This document shows positions 7,399 to 16,632 of a DNA stretch of 64,000 bases, piece by piece. The stretch is from the NCBI RefSeq assembly GCF_000717595.1, contig NZ_JNZO01000006.1, positions 1 through 64,000 on the forward strand, written 5' to 3'. The stretch's first letter is position 1. Every line of letters begins with the position of its first letter. The position numbers and the translations under genes are program-made. The stretch is from Streptomyces flavochromogenes. Lineage in GTDB: Bacteria > Actinomycetota > Actinomycetes > Streptomycetales > Streptomycetaceae. Below the pieces are notes generated by a model. The model was not told the origin of the DNA, did no database searches, and saw only the letters and a program-made list of their open reading frames with translations.

Positions 7399-8318
7399 GC
7401 TCAACGGCAGCAGCATCAGAGACCGCACCACGTACCGTCTTCCTGCTCGCGCACACCGGCAGGCCCGCCGCTGTGCGCAGCGCCGAACTGGTCGTCCTCG
7501 GACTGCTGCGCTGCGGCATCGGCGTCCGCGTCCTGGAGGCCGAGGCGGACGACCTGCCGCTGCCGCCGTCCGTCGAGAGGGTGAAGGAGGCCTGCTCCGA
7601 CGCCCTCGACGGCTGTGAACTCCTCGTCGTCCTCGGCGGCGACGGCACCCTGCTGCGCGGCGCCGAGTTCTCCCGCGCCTCCGGCGTCCCGATGCTCGGG
7701 GTCAACCTCGGCCGTGTCGGCTTCCTCGCGGAGGCCGAGCGGGACGACCTCGACAAGGTCGTCGACCGGGTCGTGACGAAGGCGTACGAGGTCGAGGAGC
7801 GGATGACCCTCGACGTCGTCGTGTACGAGAACGGCGACGTCCTGCACCGCGACTGGGCGCTCAACGAGGCGGCCGTGCAGAAGGTGTCCCCCGAACGGAT
7901 GCTGGAGGTCGTCCTCGCGATCGACGGGCGCCCGGTGACCGGCTTCGGCTGCGACGGGGTGATCTGCGCGACACCGACCGGATCCACCGCGTACGCCTTC
8001 TCGGCGGGCGGCCCGGTCGTCTGGCCCGAGGTCGAGGCGCTCCTCATGGTCCCGATCGGGGCGCACGCCCTGTTCGCCAAGCCGCTCGTCACCACTCCCG
8101 AGTCGGTGCTCGCCGTGGAGGTCGAGCCGCACACCCCGCACGGGGTGCTGTGGTGCGACGGGCGGCGGACGGTGGAACTCCCGGCGGGGGCGCGGGTCGA
8201 GGTGCGGCGGGGTGCCGTGCCGGTCCGGCTCGCCCGGCTCCACCACGCCTCCTTCACGGACCGGCTCGTCGCGAAGTTCGCCCTGCCCGTGTCCGGGTGG
8301 CGGGGCGGGGCTCGCTGA
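7395..8318 (+). CDS. nadK: NAD kinase
   Basis: A 307-residue kinase that phosphorylates NAD to NADP. The start is TTG 7395, overlapping the TlyA stop, with GGAAGG (7383-7388) six bases upstream. No ATG or GTG lies closer to the conserved start block TVFLLAHTGRP. The motif GGDGTLLR is near residue 81, NLGRVGFLAE near 105, LNEAAV near 156 and TPTGSTAYAFSAGGP near 195; together these are diagnostic of the family. It ends 155 bases before RecN, a pairing with TlyA and RecN that is common in actinobacteria and in Firmicutes. Confidence 0.95.
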   Translation: MSSTAAASETAPRTVFLLAHTGRPAAVRSAELVVLGLLRCGIGVRVLEAEADDLPLPPSVERVKEACSDALDGCELLVVLGGDGTLLRGAEFSRASGVPMLGVNLGRVGFLAEAERDDLDKVVDRVVTKAYEVEERMTLDVVVYENGDVLHRDWALNEAAVQKVSPERMLEVVLAIDGRPVTGFGCDGVICATPTGSTAYAFSAGGPVVWPEVEALLMVPIGAHALFAKPLVTTPESVLAVEVEPHTPHGVLWCDGRRTVELPAGARVEVRRGAVPVRLARLHHASFTDRLVAKFALPVSGWRGGAR

Positions 8319-8460
8319 CGTACGCGCCCGGTCCGCCGGCTTCGGCGGGGGGCGGTCGCCCCCTTACGCCCCCGGTCGGCCGGCTCCGGCGGGAGCGAAC
8401 GATCGGCGCGCCGGAGAGTTACGCCCGGGGGTGATGTCGCATCGCACCAGGGAAACCTCG

Positions 8461-8466
8461 TATGGT
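8461..8466 (+). promoter_or_regulatory. -10 element for recN, leaderless transcript
   Basis: TATGGT fits the Streptomyces -10 pattern TAnnnT and ends seven bases before GTG 8474. That is the spacing expected if transcription starts at the start codon itself. No clear -35 is visible. It supports GTG 8474 over the ATG 12 bases further in. Confidence 0.45.
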
Positions 8467-8473
8467 CTGGGGC

Positions 8474-10204
8474 GTGCTGGAGGAGATGCGGATACGGTCG
8501 CTCGGGGTCATCGACGACGCGGTGGTCGAGCTGTCGCCCGGCTTCACCGCGGTGACCGGTGAGACCGGTGCGGGCAAGACCATGGTGGTGACCAGCCTGG
8601 GCCTGCTGCTCGGCGGCAGGGCCGACCCGGCCCTGGTGCGGATCGGCGCGGCCTCGGCCGTCGTCGAGGGGCGGATCAGCGTGCCCGCGGGCGCGCCCGC
8701 CGCCGTGCGCGCCGAGGAAGCCGGGGCGGAGCTGGAGGACGGGGTGCTGCTGGTCAGCCGTACCGTCTCGGCCGAGGGACGCTCGCGCGCCCACCTCGGC
8801 GGGCGCTCGGTGCCCGTCGGGCTGCTCGCCGAACTCGCCGACGAACTCGTCGCCGTCCACGGCCAGACCGACCAGCAGGGCCTGCTCAAGCCGGCCCGGC
8901 AGCGCGGGGCGCTCGACCGGTACGCCGGGGAGGCCGTCTCCGTGCCGCTCGCCGCCTACGCGGAGGCGTACCGGCGGCTGAGGGCCGTCACCGGCGAACT
9001 GGACGAGATCACCACGCGGGCGCGGGAGCGGGCGCAGGAGGCCGATCTGCTGCGGTTCGGGCTGGGTGAGATCGAGGCCGTCGCCCCCCGCGCGGGGGAG
9101 GACGCCGAACTCGCCGCCGAGGCGGAGCGGCTCGGGCACGCCGAGGCCCTCGCCTCCGCCGCCGCGCTCGCGCACGCCGCGCTCGCGGGTGTTCCCGAGG
9201 ATCCCGAGTCCGTCGACGCCACGACCCTGGTCGCGGGCGCGGGCCGGGCCCTGGAGGCCGTACGGTCGCACGACCCGGCGCTCGCCGCGCTCGCCGACCG
9301 GATGGGGGAGATCTCCATCCTTCTCGGCGACGTGGCCACCGAGCTGGCCGGGTACGCCGACGACCTGGATGCCGACCCGCTGCGGCTCGCCGCCGTGGAG
9401 GAGCGGCGGGCGGCGCTCACGCAGCTGACCCGGAAGTACGGGGAGGACATCGCCGCCGTCCTCGCCTGGGCGGAGGAGAGCGCGGGCCGGCTCGGTGAGC
9501 TGGACAGCGACGACGACCGCATCGAGGAACTCACCGCCGAGCGCGACCGGCTGCGCGACGAGCTGTCGGTGCTCGCGCAGCGGCTCACCGACGCCCGTAC
9601 GGAGGCGGCCGACCGGTTCGCCGGCGCGGTCACCGACGAACTCGCGTCGCTCGCCATGCCCCACGCGCGCGTGTCCTTCGACATCCGGCAGACCGAGGAC
9701 CCCGACGGCGTCGAGGTCGGCGGCCGCCGGGTCGCCTACGGCCCGTCCGGTGCCGACGAGGTCGAGCTGCTGCTCGCCCCGCACCCCGGGGCCCCGCCGC
9801 GGCCGATCGCCAAGGGCGCGTCCGGCGGTGAGCTGTCCCGGGTGATGCTCGCGGTGGAGGTCGTCTTCGCCGGGGTCGACCCGGTGCCGACGTACCTGTT
9901 CGACGAGGTCGACGCGGGTGTCGGCGGCAAGGCGGCGGTCGAGATCGGCCGCCGGCTCGCCAAGCTCGCCAGGACCGCGCAGGTCGTGGTCGTCACGCAC
10001 CTGCCGCAGGTCGCGGCCTTCGCCGACCGGCAGCTGCTCGTCGAGAAGACCAACGACGGATCCGTGACGCGGTCCGGCGTCACGGTTCTGGAGGGCGAGG
10101 AGCGCGTACGGGAGCTGTCCCGGATGCTCGCCGGCCAGGAGGACTCCGAGACGGCCAGGGCCCACGCGGAGGAGCTGCTGGCGACGGCCCGGGCGGACGG
10201 CTGA
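8474..10204 (+). CDS. recN: DNA repair protein RecN
   Basis: A 576-residue SMC-like protein of double-strand break repair. Walker A GETGAGKTM is near residue 29; a coiled-coil region occupies about 155-370 (long Ala/Glu/Arg-rich helices); the ABC signature GASGGELSRVMLA is near 450 and Walker B YLFDEVDAGVGG near 473, followed by VVTHLPQVA. This is the complete architecture at normal length. GTG 8474 is preferred because it sits seven bases after a -10-like TATGGT. Expression is expected to be DNA-damage inducible in the family, but I see no clear LexA box here. Confidence 0.93.
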   Translation: MLEEMRIRSLGVIDDAVVELSPGFTAVTGETGAGKTMVVTSLGLLLGGRADPALVRIGAASAVVEGRISVPAGAPAAVRAEEAGAELEDGVLLVSRTVSAEGRSRAHLGGRSVPVGLLAELADELVAVHGQTDQQGLLKPARQRGALDRYAGEAVSVPLAAYAEAYRRLRAVTGELDEITTRARERAQEADLLRFGLGEIEAVAPRAGEDAELAAEAERLGHAEALASAAALAHAALAGVPEDPESVDATTLVAGAGRALEAVRSHDPALAALADRMGEISILLGDVATELAGYADDLDADPLRLAAVEERRAALTQLTRKYGEDIAAVLAWAEESAGRLGELDSDDDRIEELTAERDRLRDELSVLAQRLTDARTEAADRFAGAVTDELASLAMPHARVSFDIRQTEDPDGVEVGGRRVAYGPSGADEVELLLAPHPGAPPRPIAKGASGGELSRVMLAVEVVFAGVDPVPTYLFDEVDAGVGGKAAVEIGRRLAKLARTAQVVVVTHLPQVAAFADRQLLVEKTNDGSVTRSGVTVLEGEERVRELSRMLAGQEDSETARAHAEELLATARADG

Positions 10205-10426
10205 CGCCGGTCGGTTCCGACCGGGTGACCGGTCAGGGCGTGGGCGGGCGTGCCGCCGGTCGTCAGAGAGGGCCCGGGGGAGTGCGAGTCCGCCTCGTGC
10301 GCTCCCCCGAGTGGGTGAACCCGTGGTGGGGTCCCGGAGCCGTATGCCTTCCGTACGGGGGAACGACGCCACTTCGGTGTCGGAACGTGCGTACGGTCGG
10401 CGGTACGGGCTGGCATCCTTGGGCGC

Positions 10427-11512
10427 GTGACACAGCTCCGTACGGTCCAAGTGCTGGGCGGCGGCAGCGCGGGCAGCAGCGCTCACGTCCGATCACTCGC
10501 CTCGGGGCTGGTGGCGAGGGGCGTGCGGGTGACCGTGTGCGCCCCGGCCGAACTCGACCGCGTCTACGACTACCCGGGTGCCGGCGCGCACTTCGTGCCG
10601 CTGCCGCGCCTCGGCGACCCCGCGACGATCGCCGCGCTCCGTAACGCCTGCATCGGCGCCGACGTGGTCCACGCGCACGGCCTTGAGGCGTCCGTGCGGG
10701 CCGCGCTCGCGCTGTCCGGGGCCGGCGATCGCGCTCCGCTCGTGACGACCTGGGACAGCCGGATCCAGGCTCGCGGCGCGGCGCGGGGCGGGGCGCTGCG
10801 ACTCCTGGAGCGAAGGACCGTGCGGGCCGCGACCGTCGTCCTCGCCACCTCCTCCGAGCTCGTCGACCGGGCGCGTCGCCGCGGGGCGAGGGACGCCCGG
10901 CTCGCGCCCGTCACCGTGCCTCCCTCGCGGGGGCCCGTCTGCCTCCACGACGGCAAGGCCCGGGCCGAACTCGGCGCGGTCGACCGGCCGTTGCTGATGG
11001 CGGTCGGAGCCCTGGAGCGGGGCCGGGGATACCGGACGCTGCTCGACGCGGCCCGCTCCTGGCGGGAGCTCGATCCGCAGCCGCTCCTCGTCATCGCGGG
11101 AGAGGGGCGCGAACGGGCCGCCCTCCAGCGGCGGATCGTGGCCGAGCAGCTGCCCGTGCGGTTGATCGGGCGGCGGGAAGACGTCGCCGAGCTGCTCGCG
11201 GCGGCCGACGTGGCGGTGCTGCCCTCGCGGTGGGAGGCGCGGTCCCTGCTCGCGCAGGAGGCGCTGCGGCTCGGGGTGCCACTGGTCGCCACGGCCGTGG
11301 GCGGCGTGCCGGAACTCGTCGGCGACGCGGCGGAGCTGGTGCCGTACGGCGACGCCGAGGCGCTCGCCGGTGCGGTGCGCGGGCTGCTCGACGACGCGGA
11401 GCGGCGCATGGACCTCGCGGCGGCGGGGCGGGTGCAGGCCGGGACCTGGCCCACCGAGGACGAGACGGTGGCGCACGTACTGAGCGTGTACGACGAATTG
11501 GTGGGGCGGTAG
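10427..11512 (+). CDS. Glycosyltransferase family 4 protein
   Basis: A 361-residue GT-B glycosyltransferase. The N-terminal acceptor domain begins VLGGGSAGSSAHVRSL; the C-terminal nucleotide-sugar domain has VGALERGRGYRTLLDA, LIGRREDVAELLAAADVAVLPSRWE and EALRLGVPLVATAVGGVPELV, with the retaining E-x7-E pattern. No membrane segment. The sugar and acceptor are unknown. There is no ribosome binding site close to GTG 10427, so the mRNA may be leaderless. It is monocistronic, between RecN and a convergent PucR regulator. In Streptomyces a gene of this type follows RecN regularly. Confidence 0.85.
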   Translation: MTQLRTVQVLGGGSAGSSAHVRSLASGLVARGVRVTVCAPAELDRVYDYPGAGAHFVPLPRLGDPATIAALRNACIGADVVHAHGLEASVRAALALSGAGDRAPLVTTWDSRIQARGAARGGALRLLERRTVRAATVVLATSSELVDRARRRGARDARLAPVTVPPSRGPVCLHDGKARAELGAVDRPLLMAVGALERGRGYRTLLDAARSWRELDPQPLLVIAGEGRERAALQRRIVAEQLPVRLIGRREDVAELLAAADVAVLPSRWEARSLLAQEALRLGVPLVATAVGGVPELVGDAAELVPYGDAEALAGAVRGLLDDAERRMDLAAAGRVQAGTWPTEDETVAHVLSVYDELVGR

Positions 11513-11527
11513 TCGCCCTCCCTCTCC

Positions 11528-11549
11528 GGGAGCCCCCTGCCGGGCTCTC
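11528..11549. terminator. Candidate short terminator
   Basis: GAGCCC (11530-11535) pairs with GGGCTC (11542-11547), and the stem can extend by one G-T and one G-C pair. It lies between convergent genes, 15 bases after the glycosyltransferase stop. No T-run follows, so it is a moderate candidate. Confidence 0.4.
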
Positions 11550-11582
11550 CGCGGGGGAACGGCGCCACCGCCCCGTGGGTCG

Positions 11583-13211
11583 CTACGGCGTGTGGCGGCG
11601 GGCCCTCAGGGCCAGGGAGAGGGCCAGGACGGTCTGGGGGTCGTCCAGGTCCGTGCCCAGGAGTTCGGAGATGCGGGCCAGGCGGTTGTAGAGGGTCTGG
11701 CGGTTGAGGTGGAGTTCCCGGGCCGTTTCCGCCTTGCGGCCCGCGTGCGCCAGATACGTCTCCAGGGTCGGCAGGAGCGGGGGGCGGGACGTGCGGTCGT
11801 GGTCCCGAAGGGGGCCGATCGCGCGGTCCACGAACGCCGCGAGGACCGTGTCCCCGTGGAAGTGCAGCCGCCACAGCAGCAGGTCGATGTCGAGGCGCCG
11901 GGCGTCGTACCAGGGCAGGTCCGAGAGACCCTGCGCGGCCGTCGCCGTCTCCGCCGCGTGCCGCAGCCCCGCCGACGCCGCCGCCCAGCTGCCGGCGACG
12001 CCCACCACGACGACCGGCGGATGCACCCCGGCGCGTTCGAGGCCGGCGCGTTCCACGCCCGCGCGCAGGGCCGCCGCGACCCGGTCCGCGACCGCCGTAC
12101 GCTCCGATTCCGAGCGCAGACCGAGCAGGAGCGGCACCCGGCCCTCGACCGGGCGGACGCCCAGCAGGACCGGAACTCCGACGGACGACAGCTCCTCCAG
12201 GACCGCGCGGGCCAGGAGGGCCCAGTTGCCCGAGGGGGAGAGCTCCGATGCCAGGCGCATCACCACCGGCAGGAGCGGGCCGTCGCCCGGCTTGAAGCCG
12301 AGGACCCGCGCCTGCGCCGGCGCGTCCTCGGCCGTGATCCTGCCCTCCGCCAGGTCCGTCAGGAAGTCGCCGCGGCCGCGCGCCGCCAGCTCCTCCTCCT
12401 GACGCGCCTGCATGAGGACGACCGCGAGGAGGCCCGCAGCGCGCTCGGCCGCCATCCGGTGGACGGGGGAGAGGGCGCCGGAGACCGAGAGCAGGACGAG
12501 GCGGGCCCGTACCGAGGCCGTACCGGGGCCGCCGCCGGGGACGTCGACCAGGACCGTTCCGGTGGGCGGGCCCGACTCGCGGGCCGCCCGCCCGCCGCGC
12601 AGCCCGTCCCAGACCTGCAGCGGGTCGGCGGGCGCGGACTCGGTGCCCGCCGCGTACAGCAGCTGTCCGTCGGCGGTCTCCAGGAAGACGGGGTTGGCCG
12701 CGAAGTCCGAGAGGATGCGCAGGACCTGGGGGATCCCGCCGCCGCCGAGCAGCGCCTCCGTGCACTGCCGGTGGACCTCCTCGGCCTGCCGCAGGAGCGC
12801 GTAGTGGCCGTTGACGATCTCGGTGTGGATCTCCTCCGTCACCGCCACGAACGGGACCTCCCGGTGCAGCTGCACCAGGGGCAGACCGGCGGCCCGCGCG
12901 GCCTCCACTATCGTCGACGGGAGGCGGGCGAAGCGCGGCCCCAGTTCCACCACGAGCGCCGCGATGCCCCGGTCGGCGAGCCGCCGGACGAAGGCACGCT
13001 GCTCGGCCGGCCGGGTGCCGAGCCCGAGGCCCGTGGTCAGCAGCAGCTCACCGCCCTTGAGCAGCGACGCGATGTTCGGCACCTCGCCCGCGTGCACCCA
13101 GCGCACCGTGCGGTGCAGCCGGTCCGCGCCGGCGACGACCTCCGGGAGCCCGCTGCGCAGGCCCGGGAGTTCGAGCGCCCGCTGCACGGTGATCCCGCCC
13201 TGATTGTCCAT
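11583..13211 (-). CDS. PucR family transcriptional regulator
   Basis: A 542-residue regulator. The N-terminal PucR domain (about 8-125) begins VQRALELPGLRSGLPEVVAG and has GGELLLTTGLGLG. A central GGDEF-like CdaR region follows (VFLETADGQLLYAAG onward). The last 60 residues are the PucR-type helix-turn-helix TARELHLNRQTLYNRL followed by LDDPQTVLALSLALR. Such proteins usually activate purine, amino acid or polyamine catabolism. It is divergent from an amine permease and a monoamine oxidase, 161 bases apart, with an inverted repeat in that space; control of those genes by an amine ligand is a reasonable inference. Confidence 0.9.
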   Translation of the reverse strand: MDNQGGITVQRALELPGLRSGLPEVVAGADRLHRTVRWVHAGEVPNIASLLKGGELLLTTGLGLGTRPAEQRAFVRRLADRGIAALVVELGPRFARLPSTIVEAARAAGLPLVQLHREVPFVAVTEEIHTEIVNGHYALLRQAEEVHRQCTEALLGGGGIPQVLRILSDFAANPVFLETADGQLLYAAGTESAPADPLQVWDGLRGGRAARESGPPTGTVLVDVPGGGPGTASVRARLVLLSVSGALSPVHRMAAERAAGLLAVVLMQARQEEELAARGRGDFLTDLAEGRITAEDAPAQARVLGFKPGDGPLLPVVMRLASELSPSGNWALLARAVLEELSSVGVPVLLGVRPVEGRVPLLLGLRSESERTAVADRVAAALRAGVERAGLERAGVHPPVVVVGVAGSWAAASAGLRHAAETATAAQGLSDLPWYDARRLDIDLLLWRLHFHGDTVLAAFVDRAIGPLRDHDRTSRPPLLPTLETYLAHAGRKAETARELHLNRQTLYNRLARISELLGTDLDDPQTVLALSLALRARRHTP

Positions 13212-13282
13212 GGGGCCGGACGCTACCCGCGTCCGTGTTCCGGCGACATCACCCCACGGTCACGGGACCGGACGGTTCGCAC

Positions 13283-13310
13283 CCAGGGGCGACAACTCGT
13301 CGCCCCCTGG
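13283..13310. promoter_or_regulatory. Inverted repeat, candidate PucR operator
   Basis: GGGGCGAC (13286-13293) is repeated inverted as GTCGCCCC (13299-13306) with a 5-base spacer; CCA/TGG flanks extend it past a one-base bulge. It is the only strong dyad in the 161 bases between the divergent PucR gene and the permease, about 35 bases upstream of a -10-like TACGTC (13344-13349). Regulator binding is an inference. Confidence 0.5.
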
Positions 13311-13372
13311 CGGGAATTGTGTGACCGCCTGTCGATTGTGGCCTACGTCACTCGCGAGGATGCTCTCGCGCC

Positions 13373-14887
13373 ATGACAGAGAACCCCACCCCAGAGGTCC
13401 ACCGGCTCAAGGCGAACTCGGTCGGGCTGGTCGGCGTCGTCTTCATGGCCGTCGCCACCGCGGCCCCGATCACCGCGATGACCGGCAACCTCCCCATCGC
13501 CGTCGGCTTCGGCAACGGCACCGGCGCCCCCGCCGGATACCTGTTCGCGACGCTCGTCCTGACCGTCTTCTCGGTCGGCTACGTCGCCATGGCCAAGCGG
13601 ATCACGGCCGCCGGCGCCTTCTACGGCTACATCTCGCACGGCCTCGGCCGGATCGCGGGGATGGCCTCCGGCATGCTCGCCGTCCTCGCGTACATCGTCT
13701 TCGAGGCCTCGATCGTCGGCGTCTTCGCGTACTTCGCCAAGACGACGGTCGCCGATCAGCTCGGCGTCGACATTCCGTGGATCCTGTACGCGGCGGTCAT
13801 GCTGGCCGTCACCGCGGTCCTCTCGTACTTCGACATCAACCTGACCGCCAAGGCGCTCGGCGTGATGCTCATCGCGGAGATCGCCGTCCTCTTCGCGGTC
13901 GCCACCGCCGTCCTGATCGCCGGCGGCGGGCCCGACGGCATCCCCGTCGAGCCGATCAACCCCGCGAACGCCTTCACCGGCACCTCCGCCGGCCTCGGCC
14001 TCTTCTTCGCCTTCTGGTCCTGGGTCGGCTTCGAGTCGACCGCGATGTACGGGGAGGAGTCCCGCGACCCCAAGCGGGTCATCCCGCGCGCCACCCTGAT
14101 CTCCGTCATCGGCGTCGGCGTCTTCTACATCTACGTGTCCTGGATGACGATCGCCGGGAACGGCCTCGCCGGATCGGTGAAGCTGTCCTCCTCCGCCTCG
14201 CCGCTCGACCTGTTCTTCGCGCCCACCCAGAGCTTCATCGGCGCCTGGGCCGTCGACGCCTTCCAGTGGCTGCTGCTCACCGGCTCCTTCGCCTGTGGCA
14301 TGGCCTTCCACCAGTGCGCCTCGCGCTATCTGTACGCGATCGGCCGCGAGGGCTTCCTCCACCCCGCGCTCGGCCGGACGCACGTGAAACACGGCTCGCC
14401 GTACATCGCCTCGTACGTGCAGACCGCCATCGCCGTCCTCCTCGTCGGCGCCTTCTGGCTCACCGGCCAGGACCCGTACATCCACCTCTACACCCTGCTC
14501 GCGATCCTCGGCACGATGGCGATCCTCATCGTCCAGACCCTCTGTTCGTTCGCCGTCATCGGCTACTTCCGGAAGAACCACCCCGAGGACCGGCACTGGT
14601 TCAGGACGCTGACGGCCCCGCTCCTCGGTGGTGTCGGCATGATCGCCGTCGTCGTGCTGCTGATCCTGAACATGGAGACGGCGGCCGGTCTCGCCGCCGA
14701 CTCGCTCTTCTTCAAGGCGATCCCCTGGATCGTCGGCGGGGTCTTCCTCGGAGGGCTCGGCCTCGGCTTCCACCTCAAGGCCAAGCGGCCCGAGCGCTAC
14801 GAGATCATCGGCCGGATCGTGCTGGAGGACGCCGCCGAGCGCCCCGCCGACCAGGCTCCCGCCCCCGCTCCCGTACCGCAGAGCTGA
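13373..14887 (+). CDS. APC family amino acid/amine permease
   Basis: A 504-residue membrane protein with about 12 hydrophobic segments. The APC hallmark is at the first helix (VGLVGVVFMAVATAAPITAM), with a second conserved block at FWSWVGFESTAMYGEESRDPKR near residue 215-240. Family members carry amino acids or polyamines with protons. It is 62 bases upstream of a FAD amine oxidase on the same strand and divergent from a PucR regulator, so the likely cargo is the oxidase's amine substrate. The tail is Ala/Pro-rich, and its last codons lie in a 23-bp direct repeat. Confidence 0.88.
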   Translation: MTENPTPEVHRLKANSVGLVGVVFMAVATAAPITAMTGNLPIAVGFGNGTGAPAGYLFATLVLTVFSVGYVAMAKRITAAGAFYGYISHGLGRIAGMASGMLAVLAYIVFEASIVGVFAYFAKTTVADQLGVDIPWILYAAVMLAVTAVLSYFDINLTAKALGVMLIAEIAVLFAVATAVLIAGGGPDGIPVEPINPANAFTGTSAGLGLFFAFWSWVGFESTAMYGEESRDPKRVIPRATLISVIGVGVFYIYVSWMTIAGNGLAGSVKLSSSASPLDLFFAPTQSFIGAWAVDAFQWLLLTGSFACGMAFHQCASRYLYAIGREGFLHPALGRTHVKHGSPYIASYVQTAIAVLLVGAFWLTGQDPYIHLYTLLAILGTMAILIVQTLCSFAVIGYFRKNHPEDRHWFRTLTAPLLGGVGMIAVVVLLILNMETAAGLAADSLFFKAIPWIVGGVFLGGLGLGFHLKAKRPERYEIIGRIVLEDAAERPADQAPAPAPVPQS

Positions 14888-14920
14888 GTCGCCGTCCCCC
14901 GCTCCCGTACCGCAGAGCCC
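14864..14920 (+). repeat. 23-bp direct repeat spanning the permease stop
   Basis: A 23-base sequence beginning CCCCCGCTCCCG and ending CGCAGAGC occurs perfectly at 14864-14886 and again at 14898-14920, 34 bases apart. The first copy encodes the last residues of the permease and is followed by its TGA; the second is in the gap before the oxidase. It looks like a recent local duplication. Confidence 0.85.
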
Positions 14921-14949
14921 AGTTCCCCTTCCAGCCCCAGGAGAGCCCC

Positions 14950-16602
14950 ATGGCACGCACCAACCCGATGCACCTCCTGAAGACCCTCGCCGCCGAGCAC
15001 GCCGACGCCCGACGACTCCACCTCCCCGTCGACGAGCTGAGGGGCATGAGAGCCGACGCCCTCGGGCGTCGATCGCTCCTCAAGTACGCCGCCGCTGCCG
15101 GTGTCACCGCCGGTGCCATCGCCGGGACAGGCCTGGGCGGGGCCGTTCCCGCCCGCGCCGCCACCCCCGACCCGCCCGTCAGGACCACCGCCCGAGTGGC
15201 CGTCGTCGGCGCCGGGATCTCCGGCCTCACCGCCGCCCTCACCCTTCAGGACGCCGGCCTGAGCCCGGTGCTCTACGAGGCGAACCCCACCCGGGTCGGC
15301 GGCCGCATGTGGACCCAGCGCGCGCACTGGGCGTACGGACAGACCTCCGAGATCGGCGGCGAGCTGATCGACACCAGCCACAAGAAGATCCTGGAACTCT
15401 GCCGTCGCTTCGACCTCGACACCGAGGACTTCCTCGGCGGCGGGCCCAACGGCGCGGAGGAGGTCCTCTGGTTCAACGGCGCGTACTACCCGCGCCACCA
15501 GGCCGACGAGGACTTCAACGCCGTCTACCAGTCGCTGCGCCGGGACCTCTCCGAGGCGGGGGAGGTGTTCTGGAACCGGACCACGCCCACCGGCACCGCA
15601 CTCGACACCATGTCGGTGTACGAGTGGATAGAGACCCGGGTCCCCGGCGGGCACTCCTCGCCGCTCGGCCGGTTCATCGACGTGGCCTACAACGTCGAGT
15701 ACGGCGCCGACACCACCGAACAGTCCTCGCTCGCCTTGGTGCTGCTGATGGGCTACCAGACCAATCCGGGCAACTTCAACGTCTGGGGCCTGTCCAACGA
15801 GCGATACCACATCGTCGGCGGGAACGACCGGCTCCCGAACGCCGTCGCCGGGGCGCTCGCACCCGGCACCCTGCGTCAGGGCTGGTCCCTGACCGCTCTG
15901 CGGGCCAACGCCGACGGCACCCAGACACTGACCTTCACCGAGGCCGGTGCCACCCGGACCGTCACCAGCGACCACACGATCCTCTGCCTCCCGCTGCCCA
16001 TCCTCAAGGAGCTCGATCTCTCCCAGGCCGGATTCGACCCGCTGATGCGGAACCTGCTGCGGGACGCCCGGATGGGCCACTGCACCAAACTCAACATGCA
16101 GTTCGGCACCCGCCCGTGGCGTGGCACCGGCGCCTGGCCGGGCGTCTCCGCCGGCGACTGCTTCACCGACACCGAGGTCCAGCAGACCTGGGACACCACC
16201 AAGATCCAGGGCGGGACCGGAGGCATCCTCCTCCAGTACGGCGGCGGCAGTCTCGCCGGGTCGCTCACGCCCGCCGGACCGTTCTCCACCGAGTCCGACC
16301 CGTACGTACGGAGCCTCGTCAGCCGTCACCTCGCGGGCATCGACGCCTTCTTCCCCGGCACCTCAAGGGCGTACACGGGCCGCGCCCAGCTCTCCGCCTG
16401 GCACCGGAACCCGTACTCGCTGGGCGCGTACTCCTGTTGGCCGGTCGGCTATCTCCACCGCTACGCCGGATACGAGGGAACCGCCCAGGGCAATGTCCAC
16501 ATCGGCGGCGAACACTGCAGCTACGACTTCCAGGGCTTCATGGAAGGCGGAGCGACCGAGGGCGAGCGCGCCGCCCGGGAGGTGGTCGACGCACTGAGGT
16601 GA
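14950..16602 (+). CDS. FAD-dependent monoamine oxidase, Tat-exported
   Basis: A 550-residue flavoprotein starting at ATG 14950. Residues about 40-72 form a Tat-like signal (GRRSLLKYAAAAGVTAGAIAG, cut here to avoid overlength, then ARA-A), with RR followed by a hydrophobic stretch. The dinucleotide fold VAVVGAGISGLTAALTL starts near 80 and is followed by the GG-doublet VGGRMWT. The C-terminal FAD site is GNVHIGGEHCSYDFQGFMEGGATEGERAA in pieces. This is the flavin amine oxidase family, oxidising amines to aldehydes with H2O2 and ammonia. The preceding permease and the divergent PucR gene suggest a catabolic unit for an external amine, but the exact substrate cannot be told. Confidence 0.88.
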   Translation: MARTNPMHLLKTLAAEHADARRLHLPVDELRGMRADALGRRSLLKYAAAAGVTAGAIAGTGLGGAVPARAATPDPPVRTTARVAVVGAGISGLTAALTLQDAGLSPVLYEANPTRVGGRMWTQRAHWAYGQTSEIGGELIDTSHKKILELCRRFDLDTEDFLGGGPNGAEEVLWFNGAYYPRHQADEDFNAVYQSLRRDLSEAGEVFWNRTTPTGTALDTMSVYEWIETRVPGGHSSPLGRFIDVAYNVEYGADTTEQSSLALVLLMGYQTNPGNFNVWGLSNERYHIVGGNDRLPNAVAGALAPGTLRQGWSLTALRANADGTQTLTFTEAGATRTVTSDHTILCLPLPILKELDLSQAGFDPLMRNLLRDARMGHCTKLNMQFGTRPWRGTGAWPGVSAGDCFTDTEVQQTWDTTKIQGGTGGILLQYGGGSLAGSLTPAGPFSTESDPYVRSLVSRHLAGIDAFFPGTSRAYTGRAQLSAWHRNPYSLGAYSCWPVGYLHRYAGYEGTAQGNVHIGGEHCSYDFQGFMEGGATEGERAAREVVDALR

Positions 16603-16632
16603 GCCCGGGCGGCGGGTGGTCGGCCCGGTCGC

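Noticed and set aside
10205..10426. tRNA or small RNA gene in the gap after recN
   Set aside because: No cloverleaf or CCA-type end; only general dyads of GC-rich DNA.
7277..10486. 1069-residue minus-strand frame opposite NAD kinase and RecN
   Set aside because: Antisense shadow of two well-recognised genes, no domains.
13204..14949. N-terminal extension of the amine oxidase reading frame over the permease
   Set aside because: The extra part is Arg/His-rich out-of-frame text across the permease; the Tat signal begins at ATG 14950.
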